A stretch of DNA of 64,000 nucleotides, from positions 8,990,001 to 9,054,000 of the forward strand of contig CM060731.1 of the NCBI GenBank assembly GCA_030704615.1, in the 5' to 3' direction. This DNA comes from Takakia lepidozioides (lineage: Eukaryota; Streptophyta; Takakiopsida; Takakiales; Takakiaceae). How positions within the stretch are numbered: position 1 is the first letter of the stretch; every line of letters starts with the position of its first letter. Shown here piece by piece: positions 1-11,971 of the stretch. Below the pieces are notes generated by a model. It was not told where the DNA came from and did no database searches. It worked only from the letters and a program-made list of their open reading frames with translations. A program made the position numbers and the translations under genes.

Positions 1-645
1 CAACATGATGTGTGGACACGGATCAACCTGCACCACAGCTTCTCTCCCAGATCTTGCAGACAATGAATCAACTACCTATCTATCTATTCTAAATTGAGCT
101 CTAGCCGTTTGGCATGCAAGGAGAAGTTACTGCAGCCATACATGTACGCATATATATAAGCTAATTAGAACCTAACTATTTTTAATCTCTTTTCAATCGA
201 ATTCAATGCACTGCACCTGTGACTATATCGTTACACTCCAAGTAGTCGCAAGGATTGTGATGAATCGCCACCAAAGTCCAGGCAGTTGACACTTTGACAG
301 GAGACTTCAGTAGTTGTCAATACATTTCCCTGCGAAATGGTTGTCTCCCCTGGAAAACAGATGGTTCTGGATCTTCAGCTCTCTATATCTCCGATCTAAG
401 TTTATGGTCTCTCGTGCCTAATCTCCTCTCTGCTATGCCCGCAAATGTTGAAAATTGTACCTTTTCTCCCTTCTCTTTCCCCCATCAATCAAACCCTTCT
501 GGGTCTTCTGCTAAAATAATATAGCAATGGGATATTTATAGGAGCTACTTTGCAATCAGAGATCTCAGGTTTTTGAAGGGTCAAGTAAGACTCCAAAGAC
601 TTCGATCAAAGGACGAGTGCTGCAACTAACATATATATGGATCAT
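1..645. other. Non-coding flank downstream of the LBD gene
   Basis: No coding region is supported here. The interval follows the stop codon of the minus-strand LBD gene and presumably includes its 3' untranslated region. Base composition is AT-rich, and no repeat or RNA gene stands out. Confidence 0.5.
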
Positions 646-3403
646 CTATTGTCTGCGAAGGAGGGAATGAGCAAGAGCCTGCAGCTCTCCATCGTCTTGC
701 TGATCCATTGAGCCACTCCTAGACTTTTGTAACGACTCGAGAATATTATGCTGGCTAGCAGCCGACAAAGGTTCTAGGCTGTTGGTGGGCATGCCCAAGT
801 CATAATTCTGCATTTCTTGGAAGGTGCTTCCCTTTTCCTTTACCCTCGAATAAGGCCCAGCAGAGCCTGATCCAGTCGGGATGGACATGGAGATGGCTGA
901 CAGCTGAGGATGGTCAATATGCTGCATGTACGCTGATGTTGGACCTGGTGACGTGGACAATGTGCTAATATGTTGCTGTTGTTGAAGATGCACTGCAGCG
1001 TGGCGATTAGCTAGTTGGGCTTGCACCATAGCCAGCTCTGCTTGCAAACCTGCCACCTGTCATACAGAAGATGGTTTCGTAGTAGACTTTAGGCTTTTTT
1101 CTCTATATTGCCAGATCCAAAGCACATCCTTACAGTCTGGTAGCTCCAAGCAAAACGAGTTCTTTTAAGTCTATAGCAGCACGGTTTTGACAAGTCATCT
1201 AGATCCAGATGCAGTACTAGTTGTCACTGACAATTACCTCATAACTTTAAGACCATCGCAGGAATAATAGTACTACAGGATACATGAATGTTTGAGTTTG
1301 CACCAAGGAGTATTCACAAATTATATGTAGCCTTATACTATAGAAGGTAAGCATCAATATACGCATTGATTACTGACAGACAAAATGCAATTTATGGATC
1401 ATCAGCCTGGGCGCAGTACTGACTACAGATTGATTCAAGTATTTTTGCTTGCAAGTTTGTGGGTATGCCAGAGATCCTCGCATATGACTTTCTTGGAAGA
1501 AACCTCTAAGCGTAGTCTTACACGAAATACACTTGTTAGTACACAGCCTTTCTCACACACCCTGCGTGATCTGCAAGTGGAATCACATCGAATTAACTGA
1601 AGTAAAGTGCCTGTGCAAGGACTATAGAGCGGGGAAACTGGAGACTCAAGAACTCGTTCAGAATCCTAGATCATAGATCTAATTTTTATGATTATCAACA
1701 GTCCAGCAACTGTGCTGGGAATTTGAAGCTCACTTCAATTGCACAGTTGGATCTGGAGGACACAAGAATGGCCCCTGTATCGCTTGTGGAAAAGTGGAAT
1801 TTCTGGCTCATTTCTGGACCACAGGGCACTCAATGCCCATCTTCTTGAACAGAAGACGTCCAGTTTCTGCATACACAATCAAGCCCACACGCTGTCCCTA
1901 CAATGTCAAGTTCCACCTACTAACTCTAGATAGAAGGAACTTAAGAAGCTCCAGCTTGTTGATGCTGGCCACTGCATACGTGGGATACATTTCAGCTTAT
2001 TGAGAGCTGAGAGTTGCCTGGCGCATCAGAATAAAACCTCTCAAGAAGCTGCCTATACTCTTAAGTAGTATAAGAGCGATTTGCTAGCGACTTGGCGATG
2101 GGTAGTGTTCATCGAAACGCATTTATTTAGCAGCGTTAATTGGCACTCTAAGTTATTGCTACACGCACCTCTAATGATTCCTGCGACCTGGATAACTTGA
2201 GGAGAGGTGCCACCACGGGTTGAGAGACTATTTCTCGGTGCATAAAATCCCTTTTTAAGCTTTTAATCATGAATCCGTCGTCTACAAATAGTATCTAGCG
2301 ACGTGGATACCCTAGAAAATGTGCCAAAATAACCATGGGTAATAAGCCTGCTAAGATTGTACACAAGCCGTGGAGATTTTCAACTATCTAGAAAGAAAAG
2401 TCATGTCACTGATCATAAATTTACATTTGGCCTGAAAGGTTTGCACACCCAGTGCATAGATCTCAAGAGTTGAGATTGAGTCCGTCGACGTCATGTCAAG
2501 ATCCCATGATTAACGGACATCATGAAAAACCAAGATGCTTTGGAAGATAATGCTTATGTACGACGGTCCAAAGACAACTGGTCTCAAGGAGGATCGTGGA
2601 AATGGAACATTCAGGCTTAAAACCCTCATGCTGTGAAATGGTTGAATCATTCCAGATTTTCATGGCCCAATTCAACGACAACATCAATGCAGGTTCAGTG
2701 GAGCCACATCTTTTCACAGCCTATCTCGAGTTGAGGTTGAGGTAGAAAATATGGCTCCAGCTCGATAGTCACGGGAGTTAAACATCATGGTGACCAAAGT
2801 TCTAGGATCCCATTAAAGATCTTTTTGTAACCTGAAACTAGCTAAAGCCGTTGTTTTGTTGTTCTCTAACATTTGATCCCTTGAATCACCGTAGGTCGCA
2901 GTGAGCTGAGAGTGAGATGAAGTGAGAGGTCCACCTAACACAATTCCAGACGACCGTTGTATTGGATTTATCTGTCTGTGAGGTTTTGCTCACCTCTACA
3001 ATTTTCTATGATGTAAGAACTATTGTTTTATCTAATTCTTGACCGTAATGTCATGGGTACATAAATTTAGAGGTGTTAGTATGTATAAACAAGAGCCACT
3101 GTGTTTGAATGAATGAGCAGTATGAACCTGTTGCTGGAGGGCAAAGATGGTGGCCACGCAGCCATAGACGGGATCGGATAGGCGCGCTTGAGCCTCGTAA
3201 CTGATAGTGAGCACGGCATCGCACCGCCGAGGTAGGGGAATGTGCAACAACAGTTTGGCCACATTGCTTGCACCAAATATTTTATGGACTGCTGCAAATC
3301 TTGCTGCACCTTGCTCAGCCCCGAAGTATGGCGCAAATATGCAACCCCGCACACACTTCCTTCGTAGAAATTTGCAAGCCCCGCATGGTGCTCCGCTGCT
3401 CAT
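646..3403 (-). CDS. LBD: LOB-domain (LBD/ASL) transcription factor, class I
   Basis: Plant-specific nuclear DNA-binding regulator of organ boundaries and growth. Two exons: 3128-3403 and 646-1056, joined over a 2.07 kb GT-AG intron in phase 0, giving 228 residues. The start was chosen at 3403 because the LOB domain normally begins within a few residues of the N-terminus; the frame stays open further upstream to 3967, but that stretch is low-complexity leader. The Cys block CX2CX6CX3C is at residues 7-21, the GAS block [11 protein letters not shown] around 36-46, the DPVYG element at 77-81, and a perfect LX6LX3LX6L coiled coil spans the exon junction. GCIFAPYF and ISYEAQAR resemble the LBD16/18/19/29/30 group (family knowledge). 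The C-terminal half is Gln/Ser-rich and variable, as usual. Nothing looks broken. Confidence 0.93.
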
Positions 3404-4270
3404 GGAGGCCGAGTATGATCCACCACCCCCCTCCCTGCGACCTGATGACCCCACCCAAGCCCGCGCCCTAGCTGAGCTTCTAGCAGCACTCTCCAGAGCA
3501 CCTATGCCGGCGGATCGCTCCGGCTCCACGCCTCCAGGGTCTACGGAATCCTTCTCCGACCCGCTCCCCTCCTGCTCCCCTCTCCTTCCCCCGGCCCAGC
3601 TTACCAGTTGATGATCGCTATTTCGTCTCGACCCTTGCCCTAACTCCCTCTCTCGACTCGACACCCAACACGCATGTGCCTCTCTCTCTCTACCCCACCC
3701 TTCCGATTGCTCGCTCTCCCTACACTCCTCGCTCCCTCCAGGGACTCTCCTCCCTCCTCTGCTCCTGTCGGCCACGTCGAATGCATATAGGTCCCACCCT
3801 CTCTCCTCCTCCCTGTCTTCCTTCCCTGCGAGCTCCCGCAGCTCGTCCTTCTCCGGACCCGCCAGCCTGCTATCTGGGACGTCCGGACTCCTTCTTTTCT
3901 GTGCTATGTGTATCTGTCTCTGTATGCGTATGTACTTTTGTGAGTTACGCTCCAACCCTGTGAGCACGGGCCTCTCTGCAAGACTATAGACGAAAGAGGC
4001 CCTGTGAGCTCAGCGATGGTGGCCTTGAGTGTCGTGGAAGGAAGCGAGCGGGCCTGCGCGCGCGGCCGCTCGGGGCTGCAGCCCTCGCGAGTGTATTGCG
4101 CTTTGCGATTTCCCTTCTCTGTGGGCCCCCTCTCTTCTTCTCTTCTCTTCTCTCTCTCTCTCTCTCTCCCAAACACACTCTCGCGCAGTCGCGGGAGAGA
4201 CGCCACCCAATCACCCCACTCTTGTACTTACCCTCTCTATATTTTCCTGCGGGGTAGGTGCACATCTTCC
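3404..4270 (-). promoter_or_regulatory. GA-rich leader/promoter of the LBD gene
   Basis: Upstream of the LBD start the minus strand is strongly purine-rich, with a (GA)n run near 4140-4170 that reads as CT repeats on the plus strand. Such GA/CT leaders are common in plant 5' regions. No transcription start or TATA box could be fixed. Several long frames on both strands are low-complexity by-products. Confidence 0.35.
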
Positions 4271-5127
4271 GTCAGGGCAGCCCTCCCTGGCTGCCCGCGC
4301 TGGATTTTATCATCTATCTAGACGAAAACCATCAACCACGGTTTTCTCCAAGGCCGACGTCATCCATTCAAAGCGTCAAAAAGCTGGTGGGTTGAATGGA
4401 GTTTGGTTAGGTTAACTGAAACTAAGTTAGGTCAGGTTTGGTTTATGTTAAGGTAACGGAAGTGGTCACAAGGGTGGTGTGATGTGCCACGTGGATCCGT
4501 TTGCAAGTGGGTCCCCCAATTTACTCTACTCACCTTCTTCTCTTCTTCCTTATTACTAAATACCTACCTCACGACGTGGATGACGTTGTTGGTTATTCAT
4601 CCATCTCTTCTTCTAAATCTCGTCAGTCACACAGTCACATCCATCGCTGGATGAGCGCAATCCAGCAGCTGGATTTAGATGGTGGGATTTGGATGAATGA
4701 GAATGGGATGATAATAATATTATACACTAAACGAGAAGTACGATGTGTGGGGCAGCGGGGGGGCAGGTGGCGGGCAGGCAAGTGGGAGCACGCAAGGGCG
4801 CGGGCCGGGTTGCCCGGCCCGCGCCGGCCCGTGCTGCTGGGCACCACGTCGAGCGTGTAGCGATGTTCACGTGCCTCTACCCCGCCCCACGCTTTTGATC
4901 TCTAAACCTGACCTAACCGCAACTGACCTGACCTGTCCTGGTTGACTGACCTGGACGACCCAATGTTTCTAAATATTTGAGTGTATCTGGATAAAGGCCC
5001 GAATGGAAAGCTCCAATAGTGTTCCAACTTCGGGAGCTGGAAGATGTAAGTCTCGAGTGTACTGGTTTGTGAATGTGAAATTGAGGCTGAGATTTTGTAT
5101 TGCAGTTACATGATCCACTAGGATGCC

Positions 5128-5292
5128 CCAATCAAATTGTTGGGCATTGCTAGGAATGATTCTGGATTTGTGAGATCTGTCTCCAATCAAATCGTAGGCA
5201 GACTGGAAGGAATGATTTTGGATTGTAGGATCCGCTTCCAATCAAATCCTTGGCGAACTGTATGGAATGATTCTGGATTGTGAGATCTTGGG
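5128..5292. repeat. Tandem repeat, 55-bp unit, three copies
   Basis: The word CCAATCAAAT recurs at 5128, 5183 and 5238, exactly 55 bp apart. Each copy continues through GGAATGATT, TGGATT and a GAGATC/GGATC block. Copies are diverged by several substitutions. Confidence 0.85.
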
Positions 5293-7291
5293 CTATATAT
5301 AAGATGTTCATGTACCGGGCGTCCGCTCCGTATCACCGGTATTTACAGAGGATTAGCCTTTTCCCTTTGCTCGTGACGTTGTCTTAGTCCTCTCTGACTC
5401 CCCAGGAAAAAAAGATTGTTATGTACATGAGAGTTTGGTGGCTGGGATTGTTTGAAAGGAACTGCGAGTCTGTGACCTTGTAATCCATTTAAATGCATGG
5501 CCTGGGCAGCCAGCTTCCAGTTCTCTGCCAGATTATCCATAGCCATCCACTTGGAGCCTGCAGGTGATCCTGTACCATGGGAGAATTTGTCAACTTGTCA
5601 ACCATCTCTCAGAGACACAGACACTGCATCACAAAGGACTGGTCATAATACAATTCCCACACTTCAAACTGTCCTTCGCAAAGAACTCGTTACTCAAGAG
5701 AATCAACTTTCATCGGAGCAACTTTCTCTAGAACCCAATTGAGTAATTTAGCCCTTCAATACTTCAACTGTACTAGTACAACTTCCAAGCATTCAAGAGA
5801 ATCAACCTTTGGACATGTGCAGAGCAGGCTTATCCGGATTCTGGACCATATACGAGCAGGCTATGTAGAACCCCACACTGCCTGTAGAATTTCACTTACA
5901 GAATACATGGGAAGCAATTTCAAATACAAGGAAACACAGGTGATCAGCGGATCGACACTCTTGCCGGAGTGCCTCAAAGTCAACATGAATAAGTAGCTTC
6001 TGATTCACTGACCTTAATTTCAACTTGGAGCTCTTGATGGAACTTTGCCTTACTGTCAGTACAACATACATGATACCTACGTACAGAATCGGTGAGATTT
6101 GTGATGCAAGTCCCAGTACTGCAAGTCCCAGTAGTATAAGTTGCAGTTATGCCATGGTAGTACAAGGGGCATCGTGAAGGAGCGGCTCAAAGATGAGTGG
6201 TGCTTGGAGATCAGAGGGGTGGTGGTGGAGAAATTTGCACATGCAGAGTGCGGCAAGAGTGCAGAAGGACAGCAAAAGAAGAGACAGAGAGACGACGAGC
6301 TAGGGTACGAAGCCTGCTGCAATTCCTTAACGCCCAGGGATTGTCGGGAGGTTGATTTACTGGACCTCCGCACCTCCCGCTTATTCGCACCCGGGATTCA
6401 CACACTCTTCCCCGGGGATTTTCAAAATTGTGGCCAGGAGAGGGCCAGGATTTTAGTGCGGACCGGGATTCATGAAAATCCACGCTGGAATTTACCGACC
6501 CCGTGCAGCTCCGTAGTGATGGACTTGATTCTACAGTCCCCACAACACTTCCAAGGGCCAAATTTTGATATGAGGACTCCCTGGGAAAGTGCCCACCCAA
6601 CGATATGTGGGCCCGTTCTTGTCACCTTCCACACCTATTCTGGACCTTGCACATAACCACTGCTACTTACCATTGGGTTCCAACTCAATAACCTACAACT
6701 CTACATTTCACCGGAAATTAGATTAGATTAAATCGAATTCAATTGGACTTACTATTAGATTAAACTTTGATTGAAATTGATTGAAACTTTGATTGTGCTG
6801 CACTCGAACGTTACAACTGGGGTTCAAGTGTCATACGACACAGTAGATGCGCAATATCTTGTTAACTTGGAGAGAACAAAATCACAACAGTTGAAGATCT
6901 ATAAAATCATAAAACTACAACACAAGAGCGGAAGGTGGGTGGTGACAATATCCACGCCTTGATCCAACCCATACGTACGTACCAAGGATTTTATGATAAG
7001 AATCAAACATGATCTGTGCGAGGCCCATAAATGTCCACAGAAATCAAATCACGGCAAGTACACACACCGCCCACCTCACAATCTCACTTGCACACCCTCC
7101 TCTCCTGCGCTGTGGATTGCTTACGCACTGGCCTTCCATTCAAAGTTCAAACACACGAGACTGCGAATGAGAAGAAGAATCGAAGGAGAAGGTGGGCACA
7201 AGTTAGTGTAAACTTCCTAACACGAGACTGTTTCTTCGTCCAGTGCAAGCCCCGTGATCCCAGCTTTGCTGCAGTCAGCCGCGGTCGCACG

Positions 7292-7376
7292 CGCGGTCGG
7301 TATCGACCGCGGCCAGGCAGACATGGCGCACTGCGCAGCCGCCAGCGACGTCGGTCGCGCGGTCGGAGCCGACCGC
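7292..7376. repeat. Two GC-rich perfect hairpins
   Basis: Positions 7292-7311 form CGCGGTCG-GTAT-CGACCGCG, and 7359-7376 form GCGGTCGG-AG-CCGACCGC. Their arms share GCGGTCG. They sit in a GC-rich patch of otherwise AT-rich DNA. Function unknown. Confidence 0.7.
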
Positions 7377-7883
7377 CGACTTGCACGGCTCTGGGCAGCC
7401 CGGGAGAAAGGACGGGCAGGTAGCGTAACGCCTCTTCCGTAACGCAGCCCTGCAGTGCCACCCAGCCGCCTTCCTTTCTCTGCTCGTCTCTCTCTCTTTT
7501 CTCTTCTCTGGTGTTGTTGTTTGCTCTTGCCTGTTTGGGTGTTGTTGGTTGCGGAAGGCAGGGGCACTTTAGTTGGGTAAACTGGTGAACATCATTCTGT
7601 CTCTGGGAAATGCATAACGGCATTCCGCAATCAAGCACACGTTGGGAATCAGCAAACTCTCCCTGTGTGGGCCCTCGAGCAGCCCATGAGTTGATGGATG
7701 ACTGGCCGCCCACTATGGACAGCTACATTCTATATATACTCGCCTCCTCATCCACCTCTCGAGTAGGGAGATAGAGAGATGACGCCAGCCGACTCAAGCA
7801 GTGTAAATAAGAGCCTCTTTACTCTTTACACCATGAAGATTTTTCAATTGCACATAGTTTTCCACTACTACCCAAATGCTCAT

Positions 7884-10800
7884 AGGGTAGAAGACCCTAT
7901 CACCGCCAAGTTAACACTATCAAGGTGTAATTATAGAGGTAAATGATGTTTTTTTTGAATTTTTTTCTTCACACATGGCTATATTAGGCAATGTAGATGT
8001 GTCACCAATTTTAAAATTCAAAAATCAATCAAGATTTGAACCCTTTTAATGCATAGAATCACATAGCACTCTTTCAATGCAACAAATATCAAATTTTCCC
8101 TATGTTGGTCACCTAAGTCCCTATCTCTGGCCATCATATGCCCTATTATGGTCATACCAAGCATCCTATTGGTAGCCATACTAAACCCTATTAGAGCCAT
8201 TGATTTTATGAAATCTAACAGTTGAGAAGGGAACACTTGGAGCCTCCAAGGCCATTGCCTGAATGGATATGGTGTGACATGTGGAGATACTAAGTAATTG
8301 TGAACTTGACACTTGGAGATGAAGAGTCCCTGTGAATGTGACACATCAAAGACCCTAATAGTTGTAGGTATGACAGACGGAAGCAGGAGGTAGTTACAAA
8401 ACCTAGAATCTCATGTAAGTAAGAGAAACTCTTCGAATTGCAGCACAGTTGCTCTGAGTCCAAAATGTCGCTTCATCTTCATTAGCTAGCACAAACCCAC
8501 CATAATCTACCACTACAGAAGCGAGCATTGCACATTGCAAGCATTCTCTGTCTATTTTGTCAATGCCTCTATGACCAATCTAGTTTTTTTCAGCTAGGAT
8601 ACGAGCTTTCTTCACCTTGACTGCTTCTCTCTCAACTTTTTGCTTTGCCTTTTTTATCGCTCTTTGCTCCTTCTCAATATCTCTAGCTTTCTTAGCTTCT
8701 TCTCTTTCTATTTTTTTCTTTTCTTTCTCTTCAATCAATCGTCTTTTTCTCTCTTCTTTTTCTCTTCTCATCTCACAAAACACAGGACCTGTTACTACTT
8801 GTGGTTCTGAAAAGCTGAACCCTGGCGCTCTCATACGCGGCACGGTCGTAGGATACACAGGTAAACTTAAAATTTCTACCAGAGTTTGGTTTTGTTGAAC
8901 AACCTTTGTTTCTCGATTGTACAGGGTGATCGACAACTCTTCGCATCTTGAAAGGTCTTGGTAAGCCGCAGGTGTTACTCCAGGTGGTGCTATCATAAGA
9001 CCTGAAGCTTCTGCAGGTGGTGCTATCGTAAGATCTTGAGCCACCGCTGGAGTTTTTGCTTCTTCGACCCTAGGTGGTGCTATCGCAGGATCTTGAGCCA
9101 CCATTGGAATTTCTGCTTCTACGACCCCATGATTTTGAACCACTGCTTCTACATGCATACTCTGCAACTCTTGAAATCTCGAAATATTTTGGGCAGTCAC
9201 AGGTGCCACAAATGCTACGGGTTCTATGGGAACACTTGTCATTGGCAGCTCTGGTAGTGACCCTCTGTGAACTATAGGTATCGTAGGTGTCAAATTAGGA
9301 CACTCATCCTCAAGTTCACAATCAGACATGTGTACCCTGTATACATCACCTGGATCAGCCCATGAGAGATTGTTTTGTTCACTTTGTGGGCTTGTGGTCA
9401 TGGCAGGTTGGTCGCAGTTGGCAGCTTCTGACAAAAGCATCAAAAAACCAGTTCTTCGAGTTTCATCAGGATGTTCTTCGTTATCGTACCAACTCGCATC
9501 ATCGACGTCTTCTCCTTCACAGTTGTTTTTGTCCATACCTTCATGCTTCTGTAGCATCTCTTTCATCTTTTCCATTGTCATAGTATGGTGAAACAATGCA
9601 GCCCACAAATGCGCCTGACAGAGCAAACTTTTTGTCCATAGCATGAGCATCAAAAAGATAGATACATGTTCCCCTAAACCCTGCTTTGATGTTTGAAGGA
9701 GTGAGTGCAACTGCCGGTGATTTAGATACAAGCGTAGCTAATTCTGCTTTGCAGACATCTCCAGTAGGTCTCTTAAGCATGTAGTGATCTCTCTTTTCTG
9801 AAAGCTTTCTTAAATGGAGCAAAACAAGAAACATCTAGGGGCTCAATTTGTGGCTGGTATGAGAAGGCATCATTTCTATCAATGGCTTCACTGTTAATGT
9901 GAGATGCATGACCATCTATGACTAGCAAGTGACGGTTTGAAGGGGATATACCTCCTGGAACATTTGCTGCAAAGTGCAACAACCATTTTGCAAACAAGCT
10001 GGAGGTCATCCATGCTTTTTCTTGGAATGTTTGAGCTGCACCAGGTTCACACTTCTCCAGGTGATTTCTTGAATGTCTCTTTCCTTTGAAAATGTAGAAA
10101 GTTGGAATAGCAAAACCGGCAGCATCCACACAACACATTACTGTGAGCCACTCTCGCTTTTCAGGTATGACACCATATACTGAACGAGAGCCTCGTAGTG
10201 CAATCACTTTTCCTTTTACATTGCGACCAGCCATGACCCCTGACTCATTAGCATTCCAAATGTGAGTTGGAGCATACTTGTTGACACCATCAATGAGCCC
10301 AAGAGTCCATAAAACTTGCCAACTAGTGGAGGGCACAAGTTTTGAGCTCTTTTCTTTTCCAAACCTTGAACTTCTCTTACTGACAGTTGAGGATGACGTC
10401 GCTGAAACCAATACCACCACTTTTTGTCGGGCATCCCATCTTTGAAGCATGTTTGTCGCCCTTTAGTGATCTCTTGAACCTTAATCTTCAGCATGTACAG
10501 GGAGACTGAACATCCCAAAGTCTGCATATTCAAGCACCACTCAACAAGAGCCTTTTCCTCTTCAATGGTGAGTAGGTGGACCAGATCTTCTATGCTTGCA
10601 TTTTTCATTCTACAACCAATTTCTGATTGACCCACGTGGAATCCCATACTTCCGAGAAGCAGCTGAAAGACTAATCCAACCTCCTTTCACTTCACATATC
10701 GCTGCTTCCATTTGTTCAGTTGTCCATGACTTTGTTTTGTTTTGTTTGACCTTGTGGTGCTTCTGGATTATAGGTTCAGCCACTAGTACTTGACAACTTT

Positions 10801-11971
10801 GTCCTCCATTTCCAGATCTTTTTATCTTGGGACATAAAACGTGCACATGAAGATATGAAGGAAGCTGGTTATCTTGTGATGCTTGGACTCTATGCCTCTG
10901 TGACCTGCAAAGAGCCATGATGGCTGAAGAGATCTACCTGCAGAAAAATAAGAATTAAGTACTAAAGTAGAGTAATGGATTGATTAATTGTTCAGTTTGC
11001 CTTCTTTTTGTAGGATTTTTTTTATTTGCCTCAAGCCAAGAACTCGGTAGGAGACTGTGATACAACTAACTTTTGCCAGCTCATTGTGATTATAATAGCA
11101 GTACCTTTGAGACTCTTTAGTCAAAATACTCAACTTGTAGAATGTAAAAAAAAAATCTGCGTGGAGTGGTTTGCTTATACCCTCACTAGAAATACCATGT
11201 GGCATGTCATTTGTATACTCCACACTCTACCATTTTTCATGGAACTTAGATGCTAGATTTGCTACTACAATCTTGATAATGAGATCTAAATCATTGCTAG
11301 AATGTGAAGCATGCATAATATTCTACAGACATGAAACGCTTCCAATATAGAAATTACCATAAGCAAGATTAAAGAACAGCTTATCAATGCCAGAAAACTA
11401 GGCCAAGACTGAATTCCTCTAGAAACAAAAGACAAGTAAGGTTGGTGTCTCAAGGAAGAGAGAGATAAGGGAGGGAATGAAAAAGATGTGAGAACTACTC
11501 AACCTACCCAAAGAGATGAAGGGACCACCATTGAGCGGCAATGTTTCAAGCTCATGGAGGAGGCAACTATAGAATTTCAAATTTTAGGTTGCATTTATGC
11601 ATGGTGGCCATCTCAAATGGATTCCTTTGTATCTTTCAGGTTTAATTAATGTATGGTGGCTGTCCTAGTCCTAGAAGATCTTATCTTTATTAGAGATAAT
11701 TGCAAACCATTGGTTAAGCCAAGATTTGCATATGTCTTGGTCAGAATTGGTCTGCTAATATATCATGTAGCTTAATTGGCGTTAATTTTATAGACACAAG
11801 TTGCAGCATCATGGTAACCTTGATAGGGGTTATGAGGGTGGCTTTTATGGGTGTACTTGTGGCTATGATAGGGTCTATTCATTGATCCATAATGGGCCCC
11901 AAAATGGTCTAGATAGGGTACTCTGGCATGGCAAATATGGGGTCTGTGGCCATGATAGGGTCTTCTACCCT
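7884..11971. mobile_element. Degenerate pogo/CENP-B-type DNA transposon, about 4.1 kb
   Basis: An 18-bp inverted match lies at 7884-7901 (AGGGTAGAAGACCCTATC) and 11954-11971 (its reverse complement), flanking the transposase remnant. Inside both ends are several inverted-orientation subterminal repeats of the type CCCTATnAnRGCCAT: about 8120-8210 on the left and 11820-11965 on the right. True outer ends and target-site duplication were not resolved, so the boundaries are minimal estimates. Confidence 0.6.
8580..10918 (-). pseudogene. Pogo/Tigger-like transposase, frameshifted
   Basis: Cut-and-paste transposase of the CENP-B/pogo branch of the Tc1/mariner superfamily. Reading on the minus strand: a psq-type helix-turn-helix (WTTEQMEAAI ... 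YGIPRGSIRNW, near 10620-10730), a CENP-B-type second HTH (10400-10600), the DDE_1 catalytic domain (9800-10350), then a long acidic/proline linker and a Lys/Glu coiled-coil tail ending at 8580. The frame changes near 10630, 10330-10390, 9800 and 9605-9650, so at least four indels break it. The first catalytic Asp (normally NADETG) reads NANESG, while DGHASH and PLDVSCFAPFK keep the second and third acidic positions. It is therefore doubly inactive. Confidence 0.85.

Larger units (their letters stand above)
4271..7883. other. Gene-poor interval with short local repeats
   Basis: No frame here looks like a gene: the longest ones (6141-6656 plus, 7147-7713 minus) are low-complexity and show no family motif. 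Contents worth naming are a 55-bp tandem repeat (5128-5292) and a GC-rich patch with two hairpins (7292-7376). Confidence 0.45.

Noticed and set aside
3207-3611. Long plus-strand frames opposite the LBD first exon
   Set aside because: They are antisense shadows of the LOB domain and its leader; the minus strand carries all diagnostic motifs.
3404-3967. N-terminal extension of the LBD frame
   Set aside because: Open but low-complexity Gly/Arg/Glu-rich sequence. LOB domains start near the N-terminus, so it was treated as leader.
6141-6656. 171-codon plus-strand frame
   Set aside because: No domain, biased composition and a competing minus frame of similar quality.
7147-7713. 188-codon minus-strand frame over the GC-rich patch
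   Set aside because: Arg/Pro/Gly-rich by-product of the GC-rich hairpin sequence, with no family signature.
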